Source: a virus
Reading direction: 5' to 3' (one strand)
Virus record (IMG/VR): IMGVR_UViG_3300013093_000312
Coordinates: 1-21,942 of that record
DNA length: 21,942 nucleotides
Below the pieces are notes generated by a model that worked only from the letters and a program-made list of their open reading frames with translations, was not told the DNA's origin and searched no databases. Position 1 is the first letter of the stretch. The number at the start of each line of letters is the position of its first letter. This document shows, one piece after another, positions 11,695-19,231 of the stretch. The position numbers and the translations under genes are program-made.

Positions 11695-13964
11695 TGACTA
11701 ATCAAACTGCAAAAACCGTAACGACAAATATTGTCCCAGTTCAGGCAATATTTGATGTCAATGGCGTTTGCGTTGGTTTAGTAGGCCCGGGGGGAGAGTT
11801 CTTCTCTCCTCCTCTTTCTTCTGATATTATTAATTTTGCTACGATCACAAATAGCACGATTGATAGTTCTCCAATTGGTGCGACAACTCCCTCAACGGGT
11901 GCGTTTACCAGTCTATCTAGCTCAAATGTAAACATTACGGGCGGATCAATTTCAGGCGTTAGCATAGCGATTACTGCGCTAAATAACACTCCTGTGGGCA
12001 ATATAACGCCCTCTACAGGCGCTTTTACGACTCTAGGTGCTACAAGTGCATCATTCACGAATTTAAGCGTTACAAACACGATTACAGGGTCTATTTCGGG
12101 TAACGCTGCGACTGCTACAACGGCTACAACTGCGACTACCGCAACGACTGCGACTACGGCTACAACGGCTACAAATTTGGGTGGCGGGTCTGCTGGGGCA
12201 GTTCCCTATCAAACGGGCTCTGGGGCTACGTCTTTTGCGACAGGAACAGGGGTTTTTGTTGGTGGATCGACTCCGAGTTTTACAACAACTCCTACATTTG
12301 TAGGAACAAACATTTCTGGCACAGCTTCTGCTTTAAGTATCGGTGGAAACGCTGCGACTGCTACTACATCTACCAATCTTGCTGGAGGCTTTGCTTATGC
12401 AATACCGTACCAAACGGGCTCTGGCACGACTTCGTTCGTTAGCTCGGGCACTTCAGGCCAACTCTTTCAAACGCTGGGTTCAGGGTCTGCGCCACAATGG
12501 GTAAGTCAGTCTTCACTATCGGTAGGCTCGGCTTCTAATATAGTCGGGGGTGCTGCTGGGCAGATTCCTTATCAAACCGCTATTGGTGCAACGAGCTTCA
12601 CCGTTGCCGGAACAACTGGCCAACTGCTTCAATCTAACGGCACAAGCGCCCCAACTTGGGTCAATGCGAACTCTTTAAGTGTGGCGAGTGCGACTAATTT
12701 ACTGGGTGGAGCGACTGGATCGCTTCCCTATCAGTCCGCAACAAACGCAACGACTTTTCTAGGAATTGGCTCAAACGGGCAAGTTTTAGGTATTTCGGGT
12801 GGTGCGCTGACTTGGACTACACCGACTGCCTACGCAACGGTGACGGATGACACGACCACCAACGCAACTCGATATCCGTTATTTGCAAATCAGACAAGCG
12901 GAAATCTAAGTACAGAATACACAAGCTCGACTAATTTAAAGTATAACCCAAGCACGGGTTCTTTTAGTGCCTTGCAGTTTGCGGTTGGGACTTTAAATTA
13001 CACCCCGGCTAATGCTTTGGCTTATCTGCAAAACTCGGTTAGCACATATAACCAGTTTATTATTCAGAACACAAACACAGGAGGCACGGCTTCCTCTGAT
13101 GTAATCGTCAACAATAATCTTTCTACCGACTCCACTTATTACGGTGATTTCGGTATGAACAGCTCTAATTTCAGCGGTTCAGGGTCATTTAATGCGCCTA
13201 ATATGGTGTATTTAACGGCTACGACTGCTGATTTAGCGATTGGAACGACCACAGGAAACGCTGTTCACTTTGTTACGAGTGGCACGACAACCGATAACGC
13301 AACGATTGCCTCAACAGGAATTTGGACGTTTAACAACGCTATAAATCTAGCGACCGGGACAACAACTCTAGCGCCCCTGACGTTTGCATCGGGCACAAAT
13401 TTAACAACCCCGATTCAGGGAGCTTATGAGTTTGACGGGGCATCGCTTTACATTACTGGAAACACAAGCACAGGCTCTGGCAGACAGATAATTAATGCTT
13501 CTCAGGTGGCTCAGTTAGCGACCAGCGCAAGTGTGGCCTCGGGTGGACAATTCTTCACTTCTACCGTCAGACCTGAGTTGATTTCAGGGCATTTGTATAA
13601 ATTTCAGTACAAATTGATCTTTACAAAGTCAACTGCTGGGACGGTTACAGTATCGTTTTCTAACTCCGCTACGTCCAATTTCACCGTATTTGATGCAAAT
13701 ATGCAGCTTATACAGGTAAATAATGGTACTACTGCGAACTATAACGCTTACGCAGCTGCTGCAACCACCGCAACATTCCAAGCCTCGTTCTCGCTTTTGG
13801 ATGCGACAACTTATGTGGCCAATATTGAGGGTGACATCATTCCATCGGCAAACATGAGACTTCAGCTTTTAGTGACAGATTCCGCAGGGACTGTAACTTC
13901 ATTACTTGGGTCTAATTTTGTATTTACAGACTTTGGCACGACAAATATAGGGAATATCGGATGA
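11694..13964 (+). CDS. Long repetitive fibre protein, 756 aa
   Basis: The N-terminus may be the virion anchor. Two copies of a TPSTGAFT-type motif follow (residues 66-74 and 106-114) with ITGGSISGVSI-like strands. An (Ala-Thr-Thr) run comes next, at about 141-160, then four copies of a 21-residue unit with a GG-x5-PYQ core. The C-terminal ~200 residues, with YEFDGASLYITG and LYKFQYKLIF, look like a globular beta domain, perhaps the receptor-binding or trimerising tip. Composition (Gly, Thr, Ser, Ala; almost no charge) is typical of phage fibres. The gene lies between head and gp4-like genes, so a head or collar fibre is as possible as a tail fibre. No enzymatic motif is seen. Confidence 0.75.
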   Translation: MTNQTAKTVTTNIVPVQAIFDVNGVCVGLVGPGGEFFSPPLSSDIINFATITNSTIDSSPIGATTPSTGAFTSLSSSNVNITGGSISGVSIAITALNNTPVGNITPSTGAFTTLGATSASFTNLSVTNTITGSISGNAATATTATTATTATTATTATTATNLGGGSAGAVPYQTGSGATSFATGTGVFVGGSTPSFTTTPTFVGTNISGTASALSIGGNAATATTSTNLAGGFAYAIPYQTGSGTTSFVSSGTSGQLFQTLGSGSAPQWVSQSSLSVGSASNIVGGAAGQIPYQTAIGATSFTVAGTTGQLLQSNGTSAPTWVNANSLSVASATNLLGGATGSLPYQSATNATTFLGIGSNGQVLGISGGALTWTTPTAYATVTDDTTTNATRYPLFANQTSGNLSTEYTSSTNLKYNPSTGSFSALQFAVGTLNYTPANALAYLQNSVSTYNQFIIQNTNTGGTASSDVIVNNNLSTDSTYYGDFGMNSSNFSGSGSFNAPNMVYLTATTADLAIGTTTGNAVHFVTSGTTTDNATIASTGIWTFNNAINLATGTTTLAPLTFASGTNLTTPIQGAYEFDGASLYITGNTSTGSGRQIINASQVAQLATSASVASGGQFFTSTVRPELISGHLYKFQYKLIFTKSTAGTVTVSFSNSATSNFTVFDANMQLIQVNNGTTANYNAYAAAATTATFQASFSLLDATTYVANIEGDIIPSANMRLQLLVTDSAGTVTSLLGSNFVFTDFGTTNIGNIG
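12114..12173 (+). repeat. Ala-Thr-Thr coding repeat in the fibre gene
   Basis: Six consecutive 9-base units each encode Ala-Thr-Thr, plus a partial Ala-Thr. Codons vary between units (GCT, GCG and GCA for Ala; ACA, ACG, ACT and ACC for Thr), so the peptide is conserved but the DNA is not a clean microsatellite. It follows an SGNAA motif and acts as a linker before the first GG-x5-PYQ unit. Confidence 0.85.
12174..12758 (+). repeat. Four imperfect 21-residue units in the fibre
   Basis: Units at 12174-12236, 12375-12437, 12537-12599 and 12696-12758 each encode Asn, a Gly-Gly pair, a PYQ triplet and an end A/T-T-S/T-F, as in NLGGGSAGAVPYQ and NLAGGFAYAIPYQ. Their starts are 201, 162 and 159 bases apart, with linkers of the GTSGQLFQTLGSGSAPQWV type between them. 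This is a spaced array of the kind that builds a repeating trimeric shaft. Confidence 0.8.
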
Positions 13965-14275
13965 CCTATACATGGAAAATTAAAGATATGGAAGTGGAAA
14001 ATGACGTTATTTTGGGCGCTCATTATTCCTGTATTCTTTCTGATGACACAAATTCTGTAGAAACTGAGGGCTGGTGGCCTTTAAAACCTCGAATTCCAAT
14101 GCCCGTATTTAAAGATATTACTGAAGAACAAGTTTGTGCTTGGGTCGAAGAAGATAGTACACAAGACGGAGTAAATCCGATAAAATCTCGTCTAGCAGAA
14201 CAATTGGCAAACTTGAAAAAAGAAAAAGTAAAGATGCCGTGGCTTCCTGCTGAAACTTTTAAGGTGTCCCTATGA
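13961..14275 (+). CDS. Hypothetical protein of a common environmental-phage type, 104 aa
   Basis: The start MTYTWKI is a recurring opening of small phage proteins of the DUF7936 type, which I recall but cannot verify here. The N-terminal ~50 residues look beta-rich ([13 protein letters not shown]). A helix with [14 protein letters not shown] follows, and the C-terminal [14 protein letters not shown] helix ends in [13 protein letters not shown]. The EEQVxAWV and LxxQLxxLK pattern resembles proteins found beside tail-fibre genes. It overlaps both the fibre before (ATGA) and the gp4-like gene after (ATGA). It may be an assembly factor or minor component of the fibre; that is inference. Confidence 0.65.
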   Translation: MTYTWKIKDMEVENDVILGAHYSCILSDDTNSVETEGWWPLKPRIPMPVFKDITEEQVCAWVEEDSTQDGVNPIKSRLAEQLANLKKEKVKMPWLPAETFKVSL

Positions 14276-15456
14276 CCGTGCCAATAGATGTTATTACGAG
14301 GGCGATGAAAGACATAGGGGCTATTGCCTCGGGAGAAACACCGACCCCAGACGAAGCGCAAGATGCTTTTGATATGCTTAACGATTTATTGGATCAGTTG
14401 TCCAATGAGTCAATGATGACGTTTTACAAGACTGAAATCATCTTCCCTATCGTACCCGGTCAAACTCAATACACGATTGGCCCAACTGGTCAAATCGGTG
14501 CTCAAGTGACTGGCACAATTACGGGGAATGTTTTAACGATCAACACCATTAATTCAGGTGGCGTGGCAATCGGTCAAATGCTATCAGGCCCGGGAATTAC
14601 GACAGGAACGACCATTACAGGCTTTCTGACGGGTGCTGGGGGTCAAGTTAACGAGGCAGGGACGTATCAGGTTAACATCAATCAAAACACGCTTGCTCCT
14701 GCGTTTACAGGGTCTATCTCTGGCACGACTTTGACTGTAACTGCGGTGTCTCAAGGCTATATCGGTCTTGGGGCGGTGATTACAGGAACGGGCGTGACCA
14801 CAGGCACTACGATTTCAGGGCTGATTAGCGGAACGGGTGGCACAGGAACTTATCAGGTGAGTGTCAGTCAGACGGTCGGTAGCGAATCAATGACTGCAAC
14901 AGTTACACCGATCACGATTCAGCTTTATTACCAAAGACCTTTAGCAATTAATTCAGGGTTTGTAAGGGTAAACACTAATTCAAATGGTGTGCCTGTTTAT
15001 CAGGGTGGACTGGATTATCCGTTGTCCGTTCTTGATTACGGTCAATATCAAATGATCGGACTGAAGACTCTGAGTGGTCCGTGGCCTAAAGCGTTTTATT
15101 ATCAGCCAAGCGAAGAACTTGGAAATATTTTTGTTTGGCCAAACCCATCTCAGGGTGAAATGCACTTATTTGCAGACACTTTGTTCACAAGATACACAAA
15201 TCTGACCGACCCAATGTATCTGCCACAAGGTTTTTCAAACGCACTCAGATGGTTGCTTGCTGAGAGACTAATGCCAATGTTCGGTAAAGTTAACGGCACT
15301 CAGCTTCAAATGATCGGTGCTTACGCAGCTCAAGCAAAGTCTGAACTCAAGCGTACAAATATGCGTCCTCCACCAGTTTCTCGCTACGATGAAGTTATCA
15401 CGTCCAGTCGTTCTCGTGACGCTGGTTGGATTTTGTCGGGTGGCTTCTTTAGATAA
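14272..15456 (+). CDS. P22 gp4-like tail accessory (head completion) protein with inserted repeats, 394 aa
   Basis: The first ~77 residues ([28 protein letters not shown] with [15 protein letters not shown], then [16 protein letters not shown]) are the helical core and opening strand of P22 gp4-type adaptors, which bind the portal after packaging. The fold resumes at about 213 with [25 protein letters not shown] and [19 protein letters not shown], and ends with a helix and an Arg-rich tail. Residues 79-210 are a foreign-looking insert of two beta-repeat units, which explains the length (P22 gp4 has 166). The insert would project from the adaptor ring. The start overlaps the preceding stop, and a short gap with AAGG leads to the next gene. 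Confidence 0.85.
   Translation: MTVPIDVITRAMKDIGAIASGETPTPDEAQDAFDMLNDLLDQLSNESMMTFYKTEIIFPIVPGQTQYTIGPTGQIGAQVTGTITGNVLTINTINSGGVAIGQMLSGPGITTGTTITGFLTGAGGQVNEAGTYQVNINQNTLAPAFTGSISGTTLTVTAVSQGYIGLGAVITGTGVTTGTTISGLISGTGGTGTYQVSVSQTVGSESMTATVTPITIQLYYQRPLAINSGFVRVNTNSNGVPVYQGGLDYPLSVLDYGQYQMIGLKTLSGPWPKAFYYQPSEELGNIFVWPNPSQGEMHLFADTLFTRYTNLTDPMYLPQGFSNALRWLLAERLMPMFGKVNGTQLQMIGAYAAQAKSELKRTNMRPPPVSRYDEVITSSRSRDAGWILSGGFFR
14506..14901 (+). repeat. Two inserted beta-repeat domains in the gp4-like protein
   Basis: Residues 79-143 and 145-210 follow the same pattern: TG-x-I-x-G-x-x-LT(I/V), then G..IG..(L/I), G.G(I/V)TTGT, and a closing GTYQV strand followed by SQ/NQ. Examples are [12 protein letters not shown] with GTYQVNINQ, and [12 protein letters not shown] with GTYQVSVSQ. 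The second copy is close in sequence to units found in the gp10-like protein 2.7 kb downstream. Confidence 0.82.
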
Positions 15457-15464
15457 GGTAAAAC

Positions 15465-16634
15465 ATGGCATCAACTACATTCGTCAATTATCAAACCGTT
15501 ATAGACGCTGGATGGCTCAACGATGTCAACTCAGCGGTTTATAGCGGTACATTCCAAGCGACTACTCTGAGTCCTACCAATATCACGGTCAGCGGTGCTA
15601 TTACTGCTAACGGGACTATTTCAGGTTCAGGGTTTAGCACCTACTTAGCAAGTCCTCCTGCGATTGGAGGCACTACCGCAGCTGCTGGATCGTTTACCAC
15701 TTTAAGCGGTTCAACTTCTGTGACTTCTCCTATTGTTGGAGCAGCTTCAGGCGCTTCACTTAGTTTGAGAGCAAACGGAACAACTTACGCAACTATATTA
15801 GGTGCTGGGACTAATAACGGATATTTTGGTATTGGAACAACAAGTCCTAGTTTTCCATTGACTGTAAGTTCATCAGCTACAACTTATATTGGAATAAATG
15901 GAGCAAATACTTATTCAGCGGGTCTTCAGTTTCAAAATGCGGGTACAACATATTGTTATGTTGGTAGGGGTTTAGCTACTGGTAATAACGATTTAGATTT
16001 ATATACAAATACTGCAACTAATATCAAGTTTTTTACTAATAGCGCAGAAGCAGGACGTTTTGATAGTAGTGGTAATTTGTTGGTTGGACAAACTACTGTT
16101 GGCACATCAAATTCAAATTCTTTATCTTTACAAAATGGTGCAGTTGGTGTAAACCATGTTTCCGGTTCCTCAAGTGGAAGTAATTATGTTTATTTTGCTT
16201 ATAACGCTTCACTAATTGGGTCTATTACTCAATCAGGAACATCGGGAGTTCTTTACAATATTACCTCAGACAGACGTTTAAAAGCCAACATTGTTGATTT
16301 TACGGATAGTGGTAAATATATAGATTCTTTTAAACCAAGATCATTTACTTGGATAGCAGATAATTCTCAAGATATAGGTTTTATTACTGACGAATATCAA
16401 CAAACATTGCCATCAGCAATTAGTGGTGAAGCTAACGCAACTAAAGAAGAAGAATATGAAATAACTCCTGCGGTAAAAGATGAGCAAGGAAACATCACAA
16501 CTCCTGCGGTAATGGGTACAAGAACAGTTGCTGTTTATCAACAAGGTGATTTCTCAACTTCTGCAAAGATGGCTATTATCATTGCCGAACTTCAATCCCT
16601 CCGTGCAAGACTTAAAGCAGCGAACATAGCATGA
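15465..16634 (+). CDS. Tail fibre/spike with C-terminal S74-type self-cleaving chaperone, 389 aa
   Basis: The N-terminus has TFVNYQTVIDAGWLNDVNSA, a recurrent virion-attachment element in phage fibres. Beta-rich shaft sequence follows, with ISGSGFSTYLASPPAIGG and a FGIGTTSPSFPLTV module. From residue 268, SDRRLKANIVDF starts the intramolecular chaperone of endosialidase (Peptidase_S74) domain. Ser268 before Asp269 is the expected cleavage nucleophile, and the domain ends in a helix AKMAIIIAELQSLRARLKA. The chaperone trimerises the fibre and then cuts itself off. GC drops from about 52% near 15661 to about 30% in the C-terminal half, suggesting module exchange. The stop overlaps the next start. 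Confidence 0.88.
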   Translation: MASTTFVNYQTVIDAGWLNDVNSAVYSGTFQATTLSPTNITVSGAITANGTISGSGFSTYLASPPAIGGTTAAAGSFTTLSGSTSVTSPIVGAASGASLSLRANGTTYATILGAGTNNGYFGIGTTSPSFPLTVSSSATTYIGINGANTYSAGLQFQNAGTTYCYVGRGLATGNNDLDLYTNTATNIKFFTNSAEAGRFDSSGNLLVGQTTVGTSNSNSLSLQNGAVGVNHVSGSSSGSNYVYFAYNASLIGSITQSGTSGVLYNITSDRRLKANIVDFTDSGKYIDSFKPRSFTWIADNSQDIGFITDEYQQTLPSAISGEANATKEEEYEITPAVKDEQGNITTPAVMGTRTVAVYQQGDFSTSAKMAIIIAELQSLRARLKAANIA

Positions 16635-16810
16635 ATAAAATAATCACACTCCTAAAAACAAAGTCTGTTCAATGGGCTTTGGTAGTTGCGGTTTTATCCG
16701 TACTCCAAGGTTTTGTAATGGAATTCCCACTAACCCCAGTCCATCAAATGATTGCTGGTGTGACTATTTCAGTTGTCGTAGTTCTTCTTAAATTTTTGGA
16801 AGGCGTCTAA
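16631..16810 (+). CDS. Two-helix membrane protein, holin-like, 59 aa
   Basis: The ATG at 16631 overlaps the fibre stop (ATGA) and the frame ends TAA at 16808-16810, just before the gp10-like ATG. The peptide begins MNKIITLLKTKSVQWALVV. Helix one is at about 14-29 and helix two at about 40-56, joined by a short Pro-containing loop EFPLTPVHQ. Small size and two membrane segments fit class II holins, and similar PLTPxHQM peptides are common in environmental phages. No endolysin is visible beside it, so the lytic role is uncertain; a tail-associated membrane peptide is the alternative. Confidence 0.6.
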   Translation: MNKIITLLKTKSVQWALVVAVLSVLQGFVMEFPLTPVHQMIAGVTISVVVVLLKFLEGV

Positions 16811-18991
16811 ATGGCCGATTTTGGCTTTGTCGGAGCTGCTTATCAAGCACCATCAATCTACCAAGATGCTCAAGAATGTATCAACTGGAGACCTGAAGTT
16901 GATCCGACTAAAGCACAAGGTGAGCGAGGTGTAGTTGCGCTCTATCCGACTCCCGGACTTACGACAAAGATCGTTTCTCAAAATCAACAAGAAGTTAGAG
17001 GGCTTAGAACGCTCTCAGGTGGTTCTCAATGTATGGCCGTTGTTGGGCCTTACGTTTACGTTTTATCTTCTAATTTCACGCCCTCACTCGTTGGTCAACT
17101 CTTAACCACCACAGGACGGGTCGGCATTTCTGATAACGGTGTAAACGTTTATATTGTGGATGGATCGCATCGTTACACATGGCGCATTTCTAATCCTAGT
17201 ACGGCTACGTTTTCAGGTTCAATCTCCGGCACAACGCTATCTGTTTCTAATCTGACAACAGGGGCGGTGGCTATTGGTCAGCAAGTATTTGGAATCGGTG
17301 TTACGCCCGAGACTGTGATTGTTAGCGGAAGCGGTACGACTTGGACTGTCAATATCTCTCAGACTGTATCGTTTGAGAAAATGAACACAGCCAATTCAGG
17401 TGCGATTGTGACGGGTTCTTTAGGGTCAGGAACTCTAACGGTAACTGCGGTGAGCTCTGGTACGCTTTACGTTGGGCAGACTGTTCAGGGTTCGACAGTT
17501 ACTTCAAACACGGTGATAACTGCTCTCGGTTCAGGGATTGTCCTCTCTGGCGCAGTTCACTCAGGTTCAGGCGGTACAGGATACGCTGTAAATGACACGG
17601 TAACGGTCGTAGGAGGCGTTTATTCTCAACCAGCGACCTATTTAGTGACCGGGGTGTCTTCGGGCGCTGTAACGACTATTACGCAGACTTCAGGCGGATC
17701 ATATACTTCGACTCCTGTAAGCCCAGTTACGACAACGACTAGCGGAGCTGGAACGGGACTTGTCTTAGATTTAACTTTCGGATCGGGTACAGGAGGAACG
17801 GGAACTTATACAGTTTCAGGCTCACAGACTGTTAGCTCAGAAACTTTATACGCTCTTGATTTCTCGGTAATCCCAAGCTCAGACGGTGCTTTCCCGGGGG
17901 CGGATGTGGTGGATATTGTGGACAACTACTTTGTCTATAACAATCCCGACAGTCAGGAATTTGGGGCTACAAACGCTTTATCTCCTATCTCGACTTATTT
18001 ATCATTCGCTTCAAAAGACGGTGCGCCTGATAATTTAGTCTCGATTATTGTTGACCATAGAGAGATTTATTTGCTCGGTGAGGCTTCTTCTGAGGTTTGG
18101 GTGGATGTGGGTACGTTCCCTTTTCCTTTCCAAAGAATACCCGGGACTAATACTCAGCATGGTATCGTGGCCAAATTCTCAGTTTCTAGACTAGGCGATT
18201 CTTTTGCTTATGTGGCTAGAAATCAACGGGGTCAGGGCGAAATCGTCATGATGAACGGGTATACCCCTCAGAGAATCTCTACTCACGCTGTTGAGCAGAC
18301 TTTAGTCAATAAATACATCGGGGATGCGGTCGCTTGGACTTATCAATTAGAAGGTCACGAGTGTTATGTTGTATCTTTCCCGACTTTAGATTTAACTTGG
18401 TCTTTTGATGCTGCAACTGGTTTGTGGCATAAATGGCTTTGGGTTGACAATCAAAACGTCTATCACAGGCACAGAGGCAATTGCGCTACACAATTCCAAG
18501 GAATAGTGCTTGTCGGAGACTGGCAAAACGGTAAAATCTACGAGTTAGACCCATCTAATTACACGGATGACGGACAAGAAATTAGAAGGGTCAGAAGGAC
18601 TCCTCACATCACGACTGATCTACAAAGACAGTTTTTTGATGAGCTTCAGATTCAGTTTCAACCGGGTGTCGGTGTTCCCGGGGTTTTGACAAGACAAAAC
18701 ACAAACGCAACGGCAGGAATTGCCATAGCAGGGTATGCGGTCGCTGGAGGCTCGTATGTCGCTCCTGCAGGGGTAAATCCACAAGCGATGCTTAGATGGT
18801 CAAATGACGGTGGCGCAACTTGGTCAAACGAGCATTGGACTGGAATTGGTGCGATTGGTAAGTATTACAACAGAGCTCGTTGGAGACGTTTGGGTTGGGG
18901 TAGAGACAGAGTGTTTGAGGTCGTTGTGACCGATCCTGTCAATGCTGTGATTATTTCTGCGAATTTAAAAGCAAGTTCGGGGGATAATTAA
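16811..18991 (+). CDS. P22 gp10-like packaged-DNA stabilisation protein (tail hub) with inserted repeats, 726 aa
   Basis: The start FVGAAYQAPSIYQDAQECINWRP with YPTPGL, then TLSGGSQCMAVVG and GRVGISDNGVNVYIVDG, is the opening of Phage_stabilise (P22 gp10) proteins. The later part carries DNYFVYNNPDSQEFGATN, IIVDHREIYLLGEASSEVW, QHGIVAKFSVSRLGDSFAYV and WHKWLW, the conserved beta-propeller-like core. Residues 131-348 are inserted repeat domains. Without them the protein has about 508 residues, near P22 gp10 (472). It would sit below the gp4-like ring, seal DNA in the head and connect to fibres. A GGAAGG ribosome site lies within the end of the holin-like gene. Confidence 0.88.
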   Translation: MADFGFVGAAYQAPSIYQDAQECINWRPEVDPTKAQGERGVVALYPTPGLTTKIVSQNQQEVRGLRTLSGGSQCMAVVGPYVYVLSSNFTPSLVGQLLTTTGRVGISDNGVNVYIVDGSHRYTWRISNPSTATFSGSISGTTLSVSNLTTGAVAIGQQVFGIGVTPETVIVSGSGTTWTVNISQTVSFEKMNTANSGAIVTGSLGSGTLTVTAVSSGTLYVGQTVQGSTVTSNTVITALGSGIVLSGAVHSGSGGTGYAVNDTVTVVGGVYSQPATYLVTGVSSGAVTTITQTSGGSYTSTPVSPVTTTTSGAGTGLVLDLTFGSGTGGTGTYTVSGSQTVSSETLYALDFSVIPSSDGAFPGADVVDIVDNYFVYNNPDSQEFGATNALSPISTYLSFASKDGAPDNLVSIIVDHREIYLLGEASSEVWVDVGTFPFPFQRIPGTNTQHGIVAKFSVSRLGDSFAYVARNQRGQGEIVMMNGYTPQRISTHAVEQTLVNKYIGDAVAWTYQLEGHECYVVSFPTLDLTWSFDAATGLWHKWLWVDNQNVYHRHRGNCATQFQGIVLVGDWQNGKIYELDPSNYTDDGQEIRRVRRTPHITTDLQRQFFDELQIQFQPGVGVPGVLTRQNTNATAGIAIAGYAVAGGSYVAPAGVNPQAMLRWSNDGGATWSNEHWTGIGAIGKYYNRARWRRLGWGRDRVFEVVVTDPVNAVIISANLKASSGDN
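17201..17854 (+). repeat. Inserted beta-repeat domains in the gp10-like protein, one interrupted
   Basis: The first unit is residues 131-192 ([12 protein letters not shown] to WTVNISQTV). The second is residues 198-348 (VTGSLGSGTLTV to GTYTVSGSQTV). The second is broken at residues 243-323 (bases 17537-17779) by a different domain with GYAVNDTVTVVGG, VTGVSSGAVTTI and TTSGAGTGLVLDL. The triplet Gly-Ser-Gly flanks the break on both sides (240-242 and 324-326). Confidence 0.8.
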
Positions 18992-19224
18992 TGAACAACA
19001 TTTTTGGCTCAACTCAGAATAACCCGTATCCGCAATCGGAGTTTTTAGACTCAACCACTAAAAGACCGACACGGGCATGGCAACAGTTCTTTATAAACTT
19101 GTTAAATTTCAGCAGTTCGACTACAGCCACTCAGGGGTCGGGGAAACTTCCAGCTTCTCCTGTGGGCTTTATCAATGTGACTGTGAACGGTAAGCCTTTT
19201 AAAGTGCCTTACTACAATCAATGA
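18991..19224 (+). CDS. Small tail-associated hypothetical protein, 77 aa
   Basis: The start shares one base with the gp10-like stop (TAATG). The sequence has a helical segment RPTRAWQQFFINLLNF, a Ser/Thr linker and a C-terminal beta stretch SPVGFINVTVNGKPFKVPYY. That GFxxVxVNGxxxKxPYY ending recurs in small proteins beside gp10-like genes in environmental phages. It is far too short to be a P22-type tail needle, although the position after gp10 matches that of a tail tip component. The function is unknown, and the call as a virion component is inferred from position and the conserved-looking tail. Confidence 0.65.
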   Translation: MNNIFGSTQNNPYPQSEFLDSTTKRPTRAWQQFFINLLNFSSSTTATQGSGKLPASPVGFINVTVNGKPFKVPYYNQ

Positions 19225-19231
19225 GGTAAAA

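Noticed and set aside
12114-12758. Possible CRISPR-like array because of spaced repeats
   Set aside because: The repeats are in frame, encode fibre motifs, differ at synonymous sites and have uneven spacing.
18991-19224. P22 gp26-type tail needle
   Set aside because: The position fits, but 77 residues without a long heptad coiled coil cannot form a needle.
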